Of a stretch of 64,000 bases of DNA, positions 45,385-57,246 are shown one piece after another. Source of the stretch: Amphiura filiformis (lineage: Eukaryota > Echinodermata > Ophiuroidea > Amphilepidida > Amphiuridae). A program made the translations under genes and the position numbers. Within the stretch, counting starts at the first letter, position 1. Every line of letters starts with the position of its first letter. Where the stretch lies: positions 36,326,784-36,390,783 of the forward strand of contig NC_092640.1 of NCBI RefSeq assembly GCF_039555335.1. The letters run 5' to 3'. The notes beneath the pieces are model-generated. The model did not search any database. It was not told the DNA's origin and saw only the letters and a list, made by a program, of their open reading frames with translations.

Positions 45385-46050
45385 GTGTAGTACGCTCACG
45401 TGGAAAAATTGAGTTAGCTTGAAATTCCCCTGGACAAGGAACTCACTGCTAATTTGTCTCGTTGTAACCGTACGAACTCGGGGGGGGGCTGAGTGATCGT
45501 TGCAATGGTTATTTGTGGAATGTCTATGGTGTGCGCTCTTGAAGCAGTAAAGTCCCTGATTTGTTGTTTAATGGTTTGTGGAATGATGTGGGGCCATAGT
45601 GGTCAGCGACATAGGCGTAGATCCTGGGGATGGGGTGATAAATCCCCCAATATTTTGTCGGGGGGATACAATCATCCCCCCCAATGTTGACGCCTGATAA
45701 TGGGTTTCTGCCCAAATTAACCTCATATTTGCCCCAAAAGTGCAAAATTTCGCGCGCTTCGCGCGCATTTATTCTACTTTTACACCATATTTCATCATTT
45801 TAGCTTTAAAATAGCAATATTTTTCACGCGCTTCGCACGCATTTGTACCATCATCTTCTTCTGTCGCTAAAAGGTACTGGATTGACTATACTTGAATTTT
45901 TTCCAACTCCACCCCCCCCAATGTCAAAAAGAAATCTACGCCACTGGTCAGCGACAACCTGTAAAGTGTGCTGAGGCTTGTGGATCAACGTCTAGGCGTT
46001 GTGCCTGTGCGTAGCGCAATATAAATCACTGCGCTTTTTTTTTTTTTTGG
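45385..46050 (+). mobile_element. tRNA-type SINE, copy 2, split by a MITE
   Basis: Starts at TAGTACGCTCACGTGG, matches copy 1 through GGTCAGCGAC, is interrupted by 45610-45946, resumes at GTCAGCGACAACCTG and ends in the same GCGTAGCGCAATATAAATCA plus poly(T). The tRNA head is missing. Confidence 0.9.
45610..45946. mobile_element. hAT-type MITE inserted in the SINE, 337 bp
   Basis: Ends CATAGGCGTAGATCC and inverted CAGTGGCGTAGATTTC, with 8-bp duplication GTCAGCGA at 45602-45609 and 45947-45954. SINE copy 1 supplies the empty site. Interior contains CGCGCGCTTCGCGCGC. Confidence 0.93.
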
Positions 46051-47168
46051 TTTTTTTTAAAATGGCTAAATACAGATTGCTGCATAAAAAGGTGGTCAGG
46101 TTATGGAAATTCCCTATGGTATGTGAGTTTGAATTTCTAGTTGATAGATGACTTGTTGCTGTTATAATAAAGGTTCTTTGGGTGACAGATCAAATGGAAA
46201 CTAGGGTCCCCTAATGGCCTTTGGGTGACAAAGCATGATGTGCTCATAACAATATATGGGGTCTTTGGGTGACAGCGTAGACTATGCCATAGTCTATTTT
46301 TGATCAATAAAAGCAGGTTATTAATGTTAATCATGATGAAAGCATTCAGTTGAACTCGAAATTATACTGATATTTATTACATCAAATTATATACTAGTAT
46401 AAAATTGTTATGAAAAAGTTTATATAATTATATTAGTGACAGTAAAAGTAAAGTGTACGTACTAGGCTTATATTATTGAATGCAACATATCATAATGTCA
46501 TAATTGTATTGGCACTTCACTGAACAATTCTGATTTTAAAATCTGCCAGTTTATTAATCGCGAAATTTCAGGTTTAAAATAGACTATGGACTTTTAATTT
46601 TAAACGGGATTTTGAGCGGGCAAAGTCCCTAACACTCACACTGTCAATCATACTTGTTTATCAATCAAATTTAACCGCAAGCAAATACAATACGCGCTCA
46701 TGCACTTATTGACACGTTCATACAGTTACATAACACAATGGCGGCATACTTGTGTACCATGTAGTTATTAATGGTAATGATAGGTACCGGAGGATTTAAA
46801 CCATAACGAGATCTGGGCGACCAATCACAAGCCAGATCCATTTAAAGATGCATTACATCATGGCCAATTTTAGTAGGCCAGATTACCGACAATCTCATCC
46901 ATAGAAGCTCATAGACAGCCGTGTTAAGCATGAAAACCCCCGGTGAAAACCGCAATCCAATGTCAGTAGTCCACTTGGGGAGCTAACAAACAGAGGGTGT
47001 AGGGAAAAGATCAGATGTGAAAATCTATCAATTGTGCACACATTAATTAAATCAGAGTTTTAAGCTTAAATACAATATCCAAAGTATATGCAGAATGGGC
47101 AAGTGGACTACGGGTAGTCTAGGTGACAGCGATGCTGAAAAAGGGGTCTTAACAGCTCTACAAATACA
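46051..47168. other. no gene recognised
   Basis: A triple occurrence of CTTTGGGTGACA (46179-46275) forms a short imperfect tandem. Otherwise AT-rich and featureless. Confidence 0.5.
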
Positions 47169-47170
47169 TA

Positions 47171-48114
47171 GGGAAACTGGGGTAATTGTGGCCCCTTTAT
47201 CTTTTTACCATCTAATTCTTGAGTATGAACTCCAGTTAAATTTCTACATGAGTGGATAGAGGCAATGGGTACCTATAATAATGTGATAAATATAATTGGA
47301 AAATATATTACAATTTGCATAATAATTAACATATTGTTAATTAGTTTACGGGCCACAATTACCCCAAGCGTTGGGGTAATTGTGGCCCCCGAACAAAATA
47401 AAGAATTTAAAGAGTATTGTGAATCCAGTTCTTCCTGATAACTATTAATAACATGTTTTATAGTCATTGCAATGATTCTAGGCAATTTGAACTGGTTTAT
47501 TTTCCAGAAAAAAAAAAGGCGTTTTAAGACATTTTGTAACATACTTGTTATTATGCTAATTTTTGAATGCCGAAACTGCGGCCGGATCTGACTGTTCATT
47601 ACACTTCCTTGTTTTGACTTGAAAACTTACTAAATGGTTTCAATAATGACCCCCAAATGGCTAATTTGATTAACATTATAACAGATTAATGACCAAAAAT
47701 AGCTTTTTAGGGGGGTCAGATGCAAGTAATTTGCATAAGACATGAACTGAGCCACATTTACCCCAAGCCGGGTATTACATAATATGCAAATTTAGCTCAT
47801 TAAATAAACAATTTTTTTTACTGTTATGATTACCTTTCATGTCAAACACATACCAAATAGTCAGTGATACAGCCAATAAGTACCACCCTATGAATAAAAA
47901 AGTGGACTTTTTAAAGCGATGTCGCTCCACTAATTAGACCCCCTCATAAAAATTTTAATGCTATTTGAATAATTTTTCACCAAACAGTAACATAAAGACC
48001 ACTCTTTCATACAATACAAAGTTAAGTCACCTAGACCAATGCTTAGTATAAAGACACCCTGATAAAGACAAAGGGGCCACATTAACCCCGGGCCACAATT
48101 ACCCCAGTCTCCCC
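47171..48114. mobile_element. TA-flanked MITE, 944 bp
   Basis: Ends GGGAAACTGGGGTAATTGTG and inverted GGGGAGACTGGGGTAATTG, flanked by TA. Internal palindromic GGGCCACAATTACCCC motifs recur at 47349-47390 and 48072-48105. Open frames inside show no transposase motif. Confidence 0.85.
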
Positions 48115-48116
48115 TA

Positions 48117-50462
48117 CACGTCACCTCCCAAGTGGGAGTTCCCGCTCTCCCGGAACACCCGGGGAAGACAATGGACCTTTTCTTTGTGGTCATCAGTATA
48201 TATTCAACTAATCAACTTTTAAATAAAATGTTCATTATATCAGTCAGTATAAAGCCGAATAAAAACTAAAACATTTTTCTTGTCTCCTACCGCTTCCTTT
48301 TTTAAGGTTGCTTCAATTTTATTTATTTTATTTTTAATTGAGTTATATAATTTTTTTAAGATGTCTAGGAAGTTGAGATGCTTTATAGCCTCCCTAATAT
48401 AAAAGAAACACTTTTGGAAGGTTTTCATTAGAGGGGCTTACTTACCAGAAAGAACAATTTTACTCTGCCTATTAAAGGTAGACGAGGTATTGTTGGTCGA
48501 AGCAACCTAAAAATCGATTTTCATTATCTAGATCAATATATTATTGAAAATTAACACCTTGATGTTTTGCAAAAGTTCATTCTACAAATCGTATACTCTG
48601 CAAACTTGCTTAATTTATTGTTGTTAATTAGTTATGTACGTTTTACAAAAGTGTTGTTGTTTCAGCCCTCTTCACAACGTGACTCAAGAACCGCAGCACC
48701 TATAAAAGTATATCTGTGATATTTTAATTCTTCTATACGCTCGGAATGAATTGAGCAATGCAATTTTTGCCAAAGCTCACTACCATTCGTAAGATGCTGT
48801 GAACTACCAAATCACAACAGTTTAAAATTAATAACCTTATTAAAAGGTGACAAAACTTTATCATCGTCATCACTAATTCATAATTATTATAATAATTATT
48901 TCAGGTCATTTCCCACCATAGGTACTCAAATTACCTTTGTTTGCACCAATTTCCATTTGGTAAATAGTTGGACCCATTTCCATTTATAAGGCACATTTTG
49001 ACCCATTTCCACTAGCTTCTACATATCAATATGCTTTGACACTCTACAAAATATTATTTTCAAACACCCATTTCTGAACATACATTTATATTGATGATAT
49101 CATGATTCATGATAGACTGGTAGGCCTATAGACTGAATGTACAATTCACTATAGGCTTGACTGCAAGTTAATTTTGCATAACAAAATGTGCATAAAACTG
49201 CATAAACCAATTATATCAGACTAGTATTACTGTATTACCAGGCAGGCGGGCAATACAAAAACATTTTAAACTTGAACTTCTACAATTTCATGTCTAATTG
49301 ACCTCGGTAATTGACTAACTCCAAAAGTGTGCAACACAACACCTTTCTTTTCCCACTATCAGACATTTCCTCAATTGATACATATTTATGACATTCTGAA
49401 ATGATAAATATAAACACAGACATCCTTGGGACAGGGGTGAAACATGTTTGTTAAAACAATTAATATACCACAAGTCACATAACATAATAACATCTTCCAG
49501 TACACAGTACTTTAAATCCAATATATTTGTATACCCATAGAATGACCTTTGAGTCTGTTGGGTAAAAAATTCCATACTCTCTAATTGGAGGTCAACTTTG
49601 AGCTATATTCTATTGAATGGAGGTAATTGAACTTTGCCATAGGAGATGAGATCATTTTGGCTCAATAGTATCTCATATAGGGATGAATAACTCCCTCATC
49701 CTTTTCAGTCTGCAAAGCCAAATCCCATTTTGTATTAAAATATGCAGTTGTATGCCATTTCTGTTATGCAAAATAAACTTGCCGATGTTCAAGCAATGAG
49801 AACTTCCCTCTGAAACTTCTATAAAATCCCTGTTTGCAAAAAACTTCCTCATGGAAATTATTCCAAACAAATTCATATAACATTATTAGGACTGGAGTAA
49901 ATAAATAAAAATATTAATGCAAAATGCCAAAAGCATAATGTCATGGACAGTGTTCATTTCATTAAAATAGGCCCTATATCATAGAAAGTACATTATTTAT
50001 GTACATTGTACTTTGCATCAGTGCAAATACTCTAGTACTCTATCTAGTAGGGCCCAACCTTAAAAAATTACATTTCCAGCTACAGTATCAAAGAGCTTCA
50101 GAGGTCAAATAGTGGTTGGCTCAGGGTTAAACATTGCAAAACAACTGCTCCCATTTGCAAAACATTAAACAGCTAAACACCAGATCAGATACAGCCAAAA
50201 ACCCTGTCAATGTATTACAGATCTAAAGTGTGATTCAAAAATCATGCAGTTTATGAATTTCAAAAAGCTTTCAATAGTATTTTAGTAGTAGTAGCCCATA
50301 ACTTTAATAAAAACAACCCATACATTTATTAAATTCACAATCATGTTAAAATAAAATGGAATTTATTTAATGTAAAAATAAAGATAAATTATAGGTATAA
50401 AGTCCTAAACTTTTAAACCAGTAAAAAATCAACCATGTAGGCCTAGGCTGTAGTGTAGCTAA
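48117..50462. other. no gene recognised
   Basis: AT-rich, no convincing exon, RNA or terminal repeat on either strand. Confidence 0.5.
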
Positions 50463-50802
50463 CAGTGGCGTTTCGATTTCTTTTTGACATGGGAGGGGGG
50501 TGTAGTTGGAAACAAATTCTTCAAGTATAGTCAATCCAGCACCTTTTGGCGACAGAATAAGTTTGTGGTACAATTTTTACTATTTTGAAGCTAAACTGAT
50601 GAAATATGGTGTAAAGTAGAATAAATGTGTGCGAAACGCGCGAAAATTTGCACTTTTGGGGCTAAAATGAGCAAATATGGGGTTAATTTGGTCATAAACT
50701 CATTATCAGGCGTCAACATTGGGAGGATGATGATTGTATGGACCATCCCCCGGCAAAATATGGGGGGGGGGGGTGATAAATCCCCCGGGATCTACGTCTA
50801 TG
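50463..50802. mobile_element. hAT-type MITE, same family, opposite orientation, 340 bp
   Basis: Ends CAGTGGCGTTTCGATTTC and inverted CATAGACGTAGATCCC, 8-bp duplication GTAGCTAA at 50455-50462 and 50803-50810. Interior AATATGGGGTTAATTTGG and GGCGTCAACATTGGG are the reverse complement of 45660-45730. Confidence 0.93.
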
Positions 50803-50974
50803 GTAGCTAAAGTAATACAAATACTGTATTCAAGCCCCCCTCCCCATTGTTGCTTTTATCACAATTAGAATGTCTATCACCCCAAAATATTTTTTCTATT
50901 TAAATATACCACTTGGAAATCTGAACATGTCCTACTTGTCGCTAAAAATCAGGACATTTTCATCGTATCCAACG

Positions 50975-51480
50975 CCACTCCTCTATTCCCTTGAAATCCG
51001 GACTTTTGACACTTGTCACTAAAAATCCGGACTTTTCAACATATTTGATGTCACTCCTCTATACCCCTTGGAAATCCGGACTTTTGACACTTGTCACAAA
51101 AAAATCCGGACTTTTTCAACATATTTCATGTCACTCCTCTATACCCCTTGGAAATCCGGACTTTTTCACACTTGCACTAAAAAAATCCGGATTTTTTCAA
51201 CATATTTGATGTCACTCTCTATACCCCTTGGAAATCCGGGCTTTTACCCACTTGTCACTAAAAAATCCGGAATTTTTCCTCGTATTTAATGCCACTCCTC
51301 TATACCCATCGGTGCAATATGTAGTTGAAATTCCGCAACTTCAGCATGAAAGTGGATAAAATTTCCGGCTTATTTTCACTTTCTAATGAAGAATATGGAT
51401 ATCCGGTTTTTCTTTGATTATTTGTGGCCGGAAATCCAGACTTTCGTAGAGAGATAAGCTTGGAAATCCGAGTTTTTCTC
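50975..51480. repeat. subterminal tandem array, right end
   Basis: About five units of 75-80 bp with CTCTATACCCCTTGGAAATC, CGGACTTTTGACACTTGTCA and AAAAATCCGGACTTTTTCAAC, decaying toward the terminus. Open frames are repeat artefacts. Confidence 0.9.
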
Positions 51481-51535
51481 TCATTTTAAATTCACTCCTC
51501 TATAGGGGGTGTGCACTTATTTTCTGGAATAGCCC

Positions 51536-52003
51536 AATATTGGCCACCAAATTGAGAGATCGGGTAACCATTTTAAGCTTGAATACCGAATCACCCCGCC
51601 ACGTAAAGCTACCAACCATTACATTTGACATGTTTGAGGCGACCAGGACACTAAAAGTGAGCAGTAATATTCAATGGGAGAAGAAACCCCCCTCTTCACA
51701 ACAAGAAAGGACGACAGCGTCGTCACATAGTGACAGCGTCTTCGCGACAGTAAACCGTTTCCTTATTATAAAAAACAAACACAATTATGTCAACAATTGA
51801 ATTTATGACAACGCGATATTTTGCAATAGTTTAAAAGAGCTTAAACCATATTAAACACCTCTTTGAACAAGTTCATTTCGATGGATTTTGTTGGATTCAA
51901 CTGTAAACATGGTTCATTTTGGACAATTCTAGTGAAAAATGATGTTGACTACTCACATTTTTAGTGACGTTTCACCACTACACTATAGTGGTTTCATCAG
52001 ACT
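51536..52003. other. flank of the 9.2-kb element, no recognised gene
   Basis: An 86-codon open frame at 51540-51800 (MATKLRDR...) starts right outside the terminal repeat; no domain recognised, probably chance. Confidence 0.4.
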
Positions 52004-52136
52004 GGCAACTCATCACATAGATTATGACCACTTCCTTTTATAGGTAGCAGGAACCGTGAGGGCGTTATGAGTTGGTCACAGATGTTGTTGAGTGAACTGT
52101 TGGCTATAAAAGGAAACGGTCAGATGTGATGAGTTG

Positions 52137-52137
<1 letters not shown>
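52004..52137. repeat. short inverted repeat
   Basis: GCAACTCATCACAT ... TTCCTTTTATAG at 52004-52043 against CTATAAAAGGAAAC ... ATGTGATGAGTTGC at 52104-52137. Preceded by CACTATAGTGGTTTCATCAG. Confidence 0.8.
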
Positions 52138-52184
<47 letters not shown>

Positions 52185-52235
52185 TATATCATCATCGTCA
52201 TCAGCAGCAGCAGTAGCAGCAGCAGTAGCAGCATC
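52138..52235. repeat. trinucleotide microsatellite, LINE tail
   Basis: CAT repeats (about 16 in the first block) then CAG/TAG repeats on the plus strand, directly after the RT C-terminus on the minus strand. Confidence 0.9.
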
Positions 52236-53560
52236 CTAATCCATCGTCGACCCACTGCAGGGCGAAGGCCTCTCCCCAAGGTGACGCCACTCTGATTTAT
52301 TCCACGTCTTTCTCATCCAGGTTACATCAAGAAATTGTGTAATTCCATCACTCCATCTAACTTTCTGCCTTCCTGGGTGCCTGGTATAATTTCTAGGTAT
52401 CCATTCTGTAACCAGTTTGGTCCATCGTCCATCTGATGTCCTAACTAGGTGACCAGCCCAAGACCACTTCTTTTCTTTCACAGTCTGCAAATGGTCTGGA
52501 TGGCATCGGTGACCCGTGTCATGCTTCTGATCCACTCATTTGTTTTTCTGTCTCTTTTTGTCATCCCTAGAATGCTCCTTTCCATACTTTGTTGAGTCAC
52601 TCTCACGTTCCGCTCCATTCTCTTAGTCATGGCCCAAGTTTCTGAGCCATACGTCATGGCTGGGAGGACACACTGGTTGTAGGCTTTCTTTTTAAGACAT
52701 AATGCCATATTGCTCTTAATCACCTCATTTAAGTTTCCAAAAGCACTCCATCCTGCTCTTATTCTTCTAACTTTGTCAAAGTGGTTGTAGCTCATTTTGA
52801 CAACTTGACCCAAGTACAAATATTCTTTTACTTCTTCTAGTGCTGTTTGGTGAATGTAGAATTGCTTTTTGATGACAAATTTTGTTGAACATTCTTTTTG
52901 TCCTGCTCATGTTGATCTTCAGCCCCACTTGGTTACTTTCAATGTTGAGGGCTTGCAGCTGTGATCTCCCAAGTGTTAATGCTTGTTTTGTCTTTTTGTA
53001 GCTTCTGCCTGCTTCCAAGGTTTGCTGTATCTTTGAGACTCTTAGCACCCTCTGCTCTCTCACCTTTCCTACCGCCCCCGTGGTTGGTGGCTTGAAAGCT
53101 GCTGCAGACCGAGGGCCTTGTCCTTAGTTGTGCCGCATAATTATATGGAGGTTGTGGCATACTCACCAGTCACCATGCTTGCCAGAGATGAATGTTGGTG
53201 AGACTTTACATTACTTACTTACTTTCCAGCAATGTCATATATATGACAAGGTTCTGCCAGCCGTTGTCCTAAAAAACAGGATCCTCCGCCTGCCATAATG
53301 CAGAAATTGCCGGTGACCACTTTTGTAGTTCGTACGCCATCTTTGCTACTTCGACCTTTTTGCTGGCCAGTCGAAGGAGGTGCTGGATGTCCATGGCTCC
53401 CCTGTGAGCTCATACGACCTTTGTAGGTGAGTCTTATTTTTAATTTCACCAGGGTATCCAGCTACCCTCCACACCATTGATTTCCTCCAAGAAAACTGAT
53501 TTATTTCCCGGATCTGTGGTGTGACAGGCAGTTTAGTCGCCGTCGGCTCGACCTTGAAAA
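52138..53560 (-). mobile_element. RTE-type LINE, internally deleted and frameshifted
   Basis: Minus strand. The 3' end (52138-52235) is a (GAT/GCT)n trinucleotide tail. RT thumb region (52236-53060): VGLKINMSRTK, YLGQVVKMSYNHFDKVRRIR, YNQCVLPAMTYGSETWAMTK, GHLVRTSDGRWTK, RQKVRWSDGITQFLDVTW, broken by several frameshifts. About 53205-53560 reads KIRLTYKGRMSSQG and HPAPPSTGQQKG, which I take as the element's 5' region. Endonuclease and catalytic RT are absent between. Different family from the copy at 12077. Confidence 0.88.
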
Positions 53561-54189
53561 GGGTACGATACAGTAATTACCCCTATCCCCCAAAAGTGGC
53601 TTTCATTCTAACCCTTATTTGGTAAGTTGCGATTTTTTAAGGAATAAATTATTTTATCGGACAACTGGGAGGGTGTCGTCACATTTACTTGCTACTAAAG
53701 ACAACAAGCTCAGAGCAATAATAAGCTGTGTCTTTACGGTGTGGGGTGTGTTGGCATGGGGGTGGGGTACTCAGTACAAAATGACCATACGATGACGTGC
53801 CGCAAACATGGGTAGGAATTTCGGCCTTTTGGTACATCAATTACCCCTTTTTCTAGGGCAATTATGGTTAATGAATGGGTCCGGGTTTTTTTCAAAACTT
53901 TCTGAATTTGGTTGGAAAAATAGCTCTTTTTCCATTACTGTAGCCTAAATTTTTGAAACTTACCCACATTTTGGGGAAAACTGTAAAAATTAACACAATT
54001 TGTGTTAAATTTAGGCGAAAATTTTGAATTTTGGTGGTCCAAATTTCTTTAAAAATTGGTATACTGATGGGTCCACTTTTAAATTCTCAGCGACACACGC
54101 CTATCTAAACCAACCTTGAATACCCCCGGGTCACTCAATGAAAGCACTGAAAGTTCACAACGTGAATAATTCAATCTCTAGGTGCTTTT
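53561..54189. other. intergenic, nothing recognised
   Basis: No coding exon or clear element terminus. Confidence 0.5.
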
Positions 54190-56160
54190 GATGAATTACA
54201 CTAAGAAATGATGAATGAATGAAAATAGTAAACATTCTTATTTAGTAAATGTTTGAAATTAAAAGCCATGAATGAATATAACTACAATTAATTCTCATGG
54301 GTCTCCTTTCAAAATATGACTTAATCATGGTCAATTCATAGCCTTATAAGTTCATACAGTCACGGCAATAGCTATAATCAAATTCAAGGCATCCTCGACA
54401 TTTTGCTTTAGAATTACAGCAATATTATTAGTTATCATAACATTTTACAATTATTCGAAAACTTAGCGATTAAATATTACTTCTTATTAACAAGACAGCA
54501 TGGTTGTTTATCGTAGATAACAACTCCATTCACAAGCTCGCTATTAAATCAAGGTTCAATTACGTTTTCTATCTAAGATTAGTAAATTCTAACTTGTTTA
54601 AGATCACCGAATATGTCAAAACTGCATAATAAAATTTCTTCAGACTTGTTTTAATATCGCATAAGAATTTGAAAACACTTATCGCACATGAGCAAAGTTT
54701 ACAATCGAACAAGGGCGTTACGCCTTAAGAATATAATCAGGAGAAAAGTGCTTACACATTCAGAGAGAGCAAGCCGGATACATCGGTATTTAGATAAGGA
54801 GTCAACGATAATATTTCTGCATGTCATTACAAGAGCTCACAAGCCATGTCGGAAACAGAAAAAGCAACGATAAATGCTACAAACCGTGTCACATTTTCGG
54901 TAACTTCTTTTGTCATTGGGCTTCTCACGATCATACTAAATGGCTTCATAATCGTTGCGTTTTTAAAAGTTCGTGGCATGCAACGTAAACCCGGAAATAT
55001 ATTTATTCTTGCTCTCTCCGTGACCGACCTTCTGTACGGGATCTATGAGTGCGTGTTCCTAGCAATCCCATACTTTTTTCATAATAGGTATCCTTATGGA
55101 GAAATCGGTTGTCTCTTAACGAGTGGTTTTACCGAACTTTACATCGTCGGTAACCTGCTCCTTTTAGCCATCAGCGTAGACAGGCTTATGCTTATCTCAC
55201 TGCCTTACCCACGGTATTTAAAACGTCTTACTGTTTTCCGCGTAAAGGTGGCAATTTGTGGTTGCTATGCTGTTGGTCTTGGAGCGGTTTTGACAGATCT
55301 TGGTCTCTGGAAATACGCAAGAGTAACCGAACCTGATGCTGCGAGTATTAACTTTAACATTGTTTGCCAAAACCCGACAAGAAGGTTGAAATGGTTTGCA
55401 CTGGTGTATTTTATAGGGTTAACATGCCTCCTGTGGTGCTCATTGGTATCCTTAGTGCCGTGTTCTTCTGTCTTCTTCGTCGTCGCATCAAGCAGAACAG
55501 ACAGGTGGCATCTACCGAAGCACCTTCTAATATCAGCACCATAAGTGTGACAAGCGCACAGAATTCCAGCCAACACAATTATCAAAATGAGGAGAGTCCA
55601 GAAGAGTTACGCATGAGAAATCGATATATTAAGCCCGCAGTCACTCTTTTTGCCCTCGTTGCGGCAACTGGAATCAGTATGTTTCCCTTCTGTGCATTTA
55701 TCTTTGCACGAATGTTCTCAGACAACATCGAAGAACAGTCTGGCGCCGGGGGAGGAATCAGTTTTGCTATAGTGTCACTGGTATCGCAGTTAAACCCACT
55801 TTTGGATCCGTTGTTTTACGGAGCTACGCAGAAGAGTGTCAAAGAGTTTTACAGGAACAAGTTGAACAAATTGATTATGTGGCTTAGGTCACGACATTGA
55901 CCACATAGAAGTGTTATTCTAAACATGTCTCATGTCAGAACCGTCTGATGTTGAAGCAGCACAACTTACTAAAGGACTGAACGTGTCGCTAAACTTACAA
56001 TGTAAATAATTTCACACACAAATACGCCTATAAACTGGTGTTATGTTGAAGAATTGTAATTATAATACCGTCGTTCCCTTGCATTATTGGCTAAAACCAC
56101 AGCTAAAAATAAATCATAATAATTTTGTGTGTTTCAAATTCGTTTCTCGGTATGGTGTAT
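54190..56160 (+). repeat. segmental duplicate 2 carrying the better GPCR copy
   Basis: Collinear with 27078-30760 without its two inserts, and so provides empty sites for both. Similarity ends near ATAATTTTGTGTG.TTCAAATTCG at about 56145. Confidence 0.9.
54846..55900 (+). CDS. class A (rhodopsin-like) orphan GPCR, one-base frameshift
   Basis: Seven-helix plasma-membrane receptor, single exon, about 351 residues after allowing for one missing base. Features: N-glycosylation site NAT (10-12); TM1 Asn32 in ILNGF; TM2 Asp61 in LSVTDLL; Cys89 before TM3 and Cys174 (NIVCQN) in loop 2 for the usual disulfide; DRL 112-114 in place of DRY; TM5 Pro in TCL-PVVLIG; basic loop LLRRRIKQNRQ then a Ser/Asn-rich stretch; TM6 with MFPF rather than CWxP; TM7 QLNPLLDPLFY (DPxxY). 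TM4 lacks the usual Trp. The break is at 55427-55431, where CCTCC lacks one C present in copy 1 (28827-28832). Either sequencing error or an early pseudogene. Ligand unknown. Confidence 0.9.
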
Positions 56161-56169
56161 TACCTAAGT

Positions 56170-56200
56170 CTACGAGGGCCATTCAATAAGTTCTACCCCC
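56170..56200 (+). repeat. single mariner-like terminal sequence
   Basis: TACGAGGGCCATTCAATAAG resembles terminal repeats of mariner elements (family recall). No inverted partner was found nearby. Confidence 0.3.
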
Positions 56201-56569
56201 GCTCTTACAACTTTGGTTCGGTAAACGGTCACTTCTGCAAACTCAGCATGATTATATATTGGAATGTCATCTAAAAGGAAGGTAAATGTAAATCGATACC
56301 CTTTTCAGATTTTTGTAGGTGACCTCAGAACCAAAAAAAGATATGATACACTACAAACGGTAAAAAATCGTACAACATTTACATGAATATTAAATGTGTG
56401 TATCCCTCCTACGAGATTGATATTGATATGCAGGTGTAATGATTATGCTAACAGATTGTAACTGAAAGTGTGCAACCAAGCAGCAAGATGGTCAGTAATA
56501 AAAATGCATTTTTAACTTTAAAAGTTAATAACCAATATACAGCAGCATACGCCATAGGCCAAGTGTTTT

Positions 56570-57135
56570 TAAATGCGTAAAAAATAATTTTAATGCCAAT
56601 TTATTGCACACGCTAAGGAACCTTTTTTGAAATAGCCGAGTGGGCGGGTTTTCAATGAAATATTTTTTGAATGTAAAAACTGAATCAACCATGTATAAAA
56701 GAATATGTGAATAATTATTAACTGCACATCATATACAACGATTTGTGATACCCAATTTTGGTACAGTATGTCGTTTAGGAGACAGAGACTTTTATTTCAA
56801 TTTTATATACGCCAAAATTTAGTGAAAATGAAGACTGAAAAGATTGTGAACATATGTGTAAAAATTACATAGAACCCCGCCAAAGATTACTGTTTCATTT
56901 TTATGGTAATCTAAGCTTTCATTTTCTGAAATAAATGTTGGGGTTCTATGTAGATCACTTTGTATATAAATGGTCAAAAACCCAGAACGTCTATACAAGA
57001 AAATTCATTGGCACTATATAGCCATGTGCAGTCCGGCGAGTCAAAATCGATATTGCATTGTATTATTGTATATAGGCCCATGTATTGTCGTATTTCTGTA
57101 TGTAGAACACGCAATTATCAACAATTTTGCGCTAT
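56570..57135 (+). repeat. dispersed duplicate B, shared with 20320-21335
   Basis: Same order of shared words as duplicate A, uninterrupted by the TGTGACC MITE. Ends near GAACACGCAATTATCAACAATT, which also occurs at about 21479. Confidence 0.8.
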
Positions 57136-57246
57136 AATACACATTAATGTTTAAAGCAGATAAAACATTGTACGTTTTCTGTCTTTGCATGTCACCTGGT
57201 ATGTTGAAGTTGCGATTGTATTATTCAAATTTCAAGATGGCTACCA

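Larger units (their letters stand above)
42336..51535. mobile_element. possible 9.2-kb element with 40-bp TIRs and subterminal tandem repeats
   Basis: GGGCTATTCCAGAAAATAAG at 42336 continues to TATAGAGGAG (42375) and is matched in inverse at 51495-51535 with about two differences in 40. Inside each end lies a different tandem array built on AAATCCGGACTTTT. AAT precedes the left end and follows the right end (possible 3-bp duplication). No transposase is recognisable; several younger elements sit inside. It may instead be two separate fragments. Confidence 0.6.

Noticed and set aside
50991-51289. Repetitive open frames over the right tandem array
   Set aside because: Same reason: repeat-period artefacts of AAATCCGGACTTTT units.
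56170-56200. Complete mariner element
   Set aside because: Only one terminus-like word found; no partner or transposase within reach.
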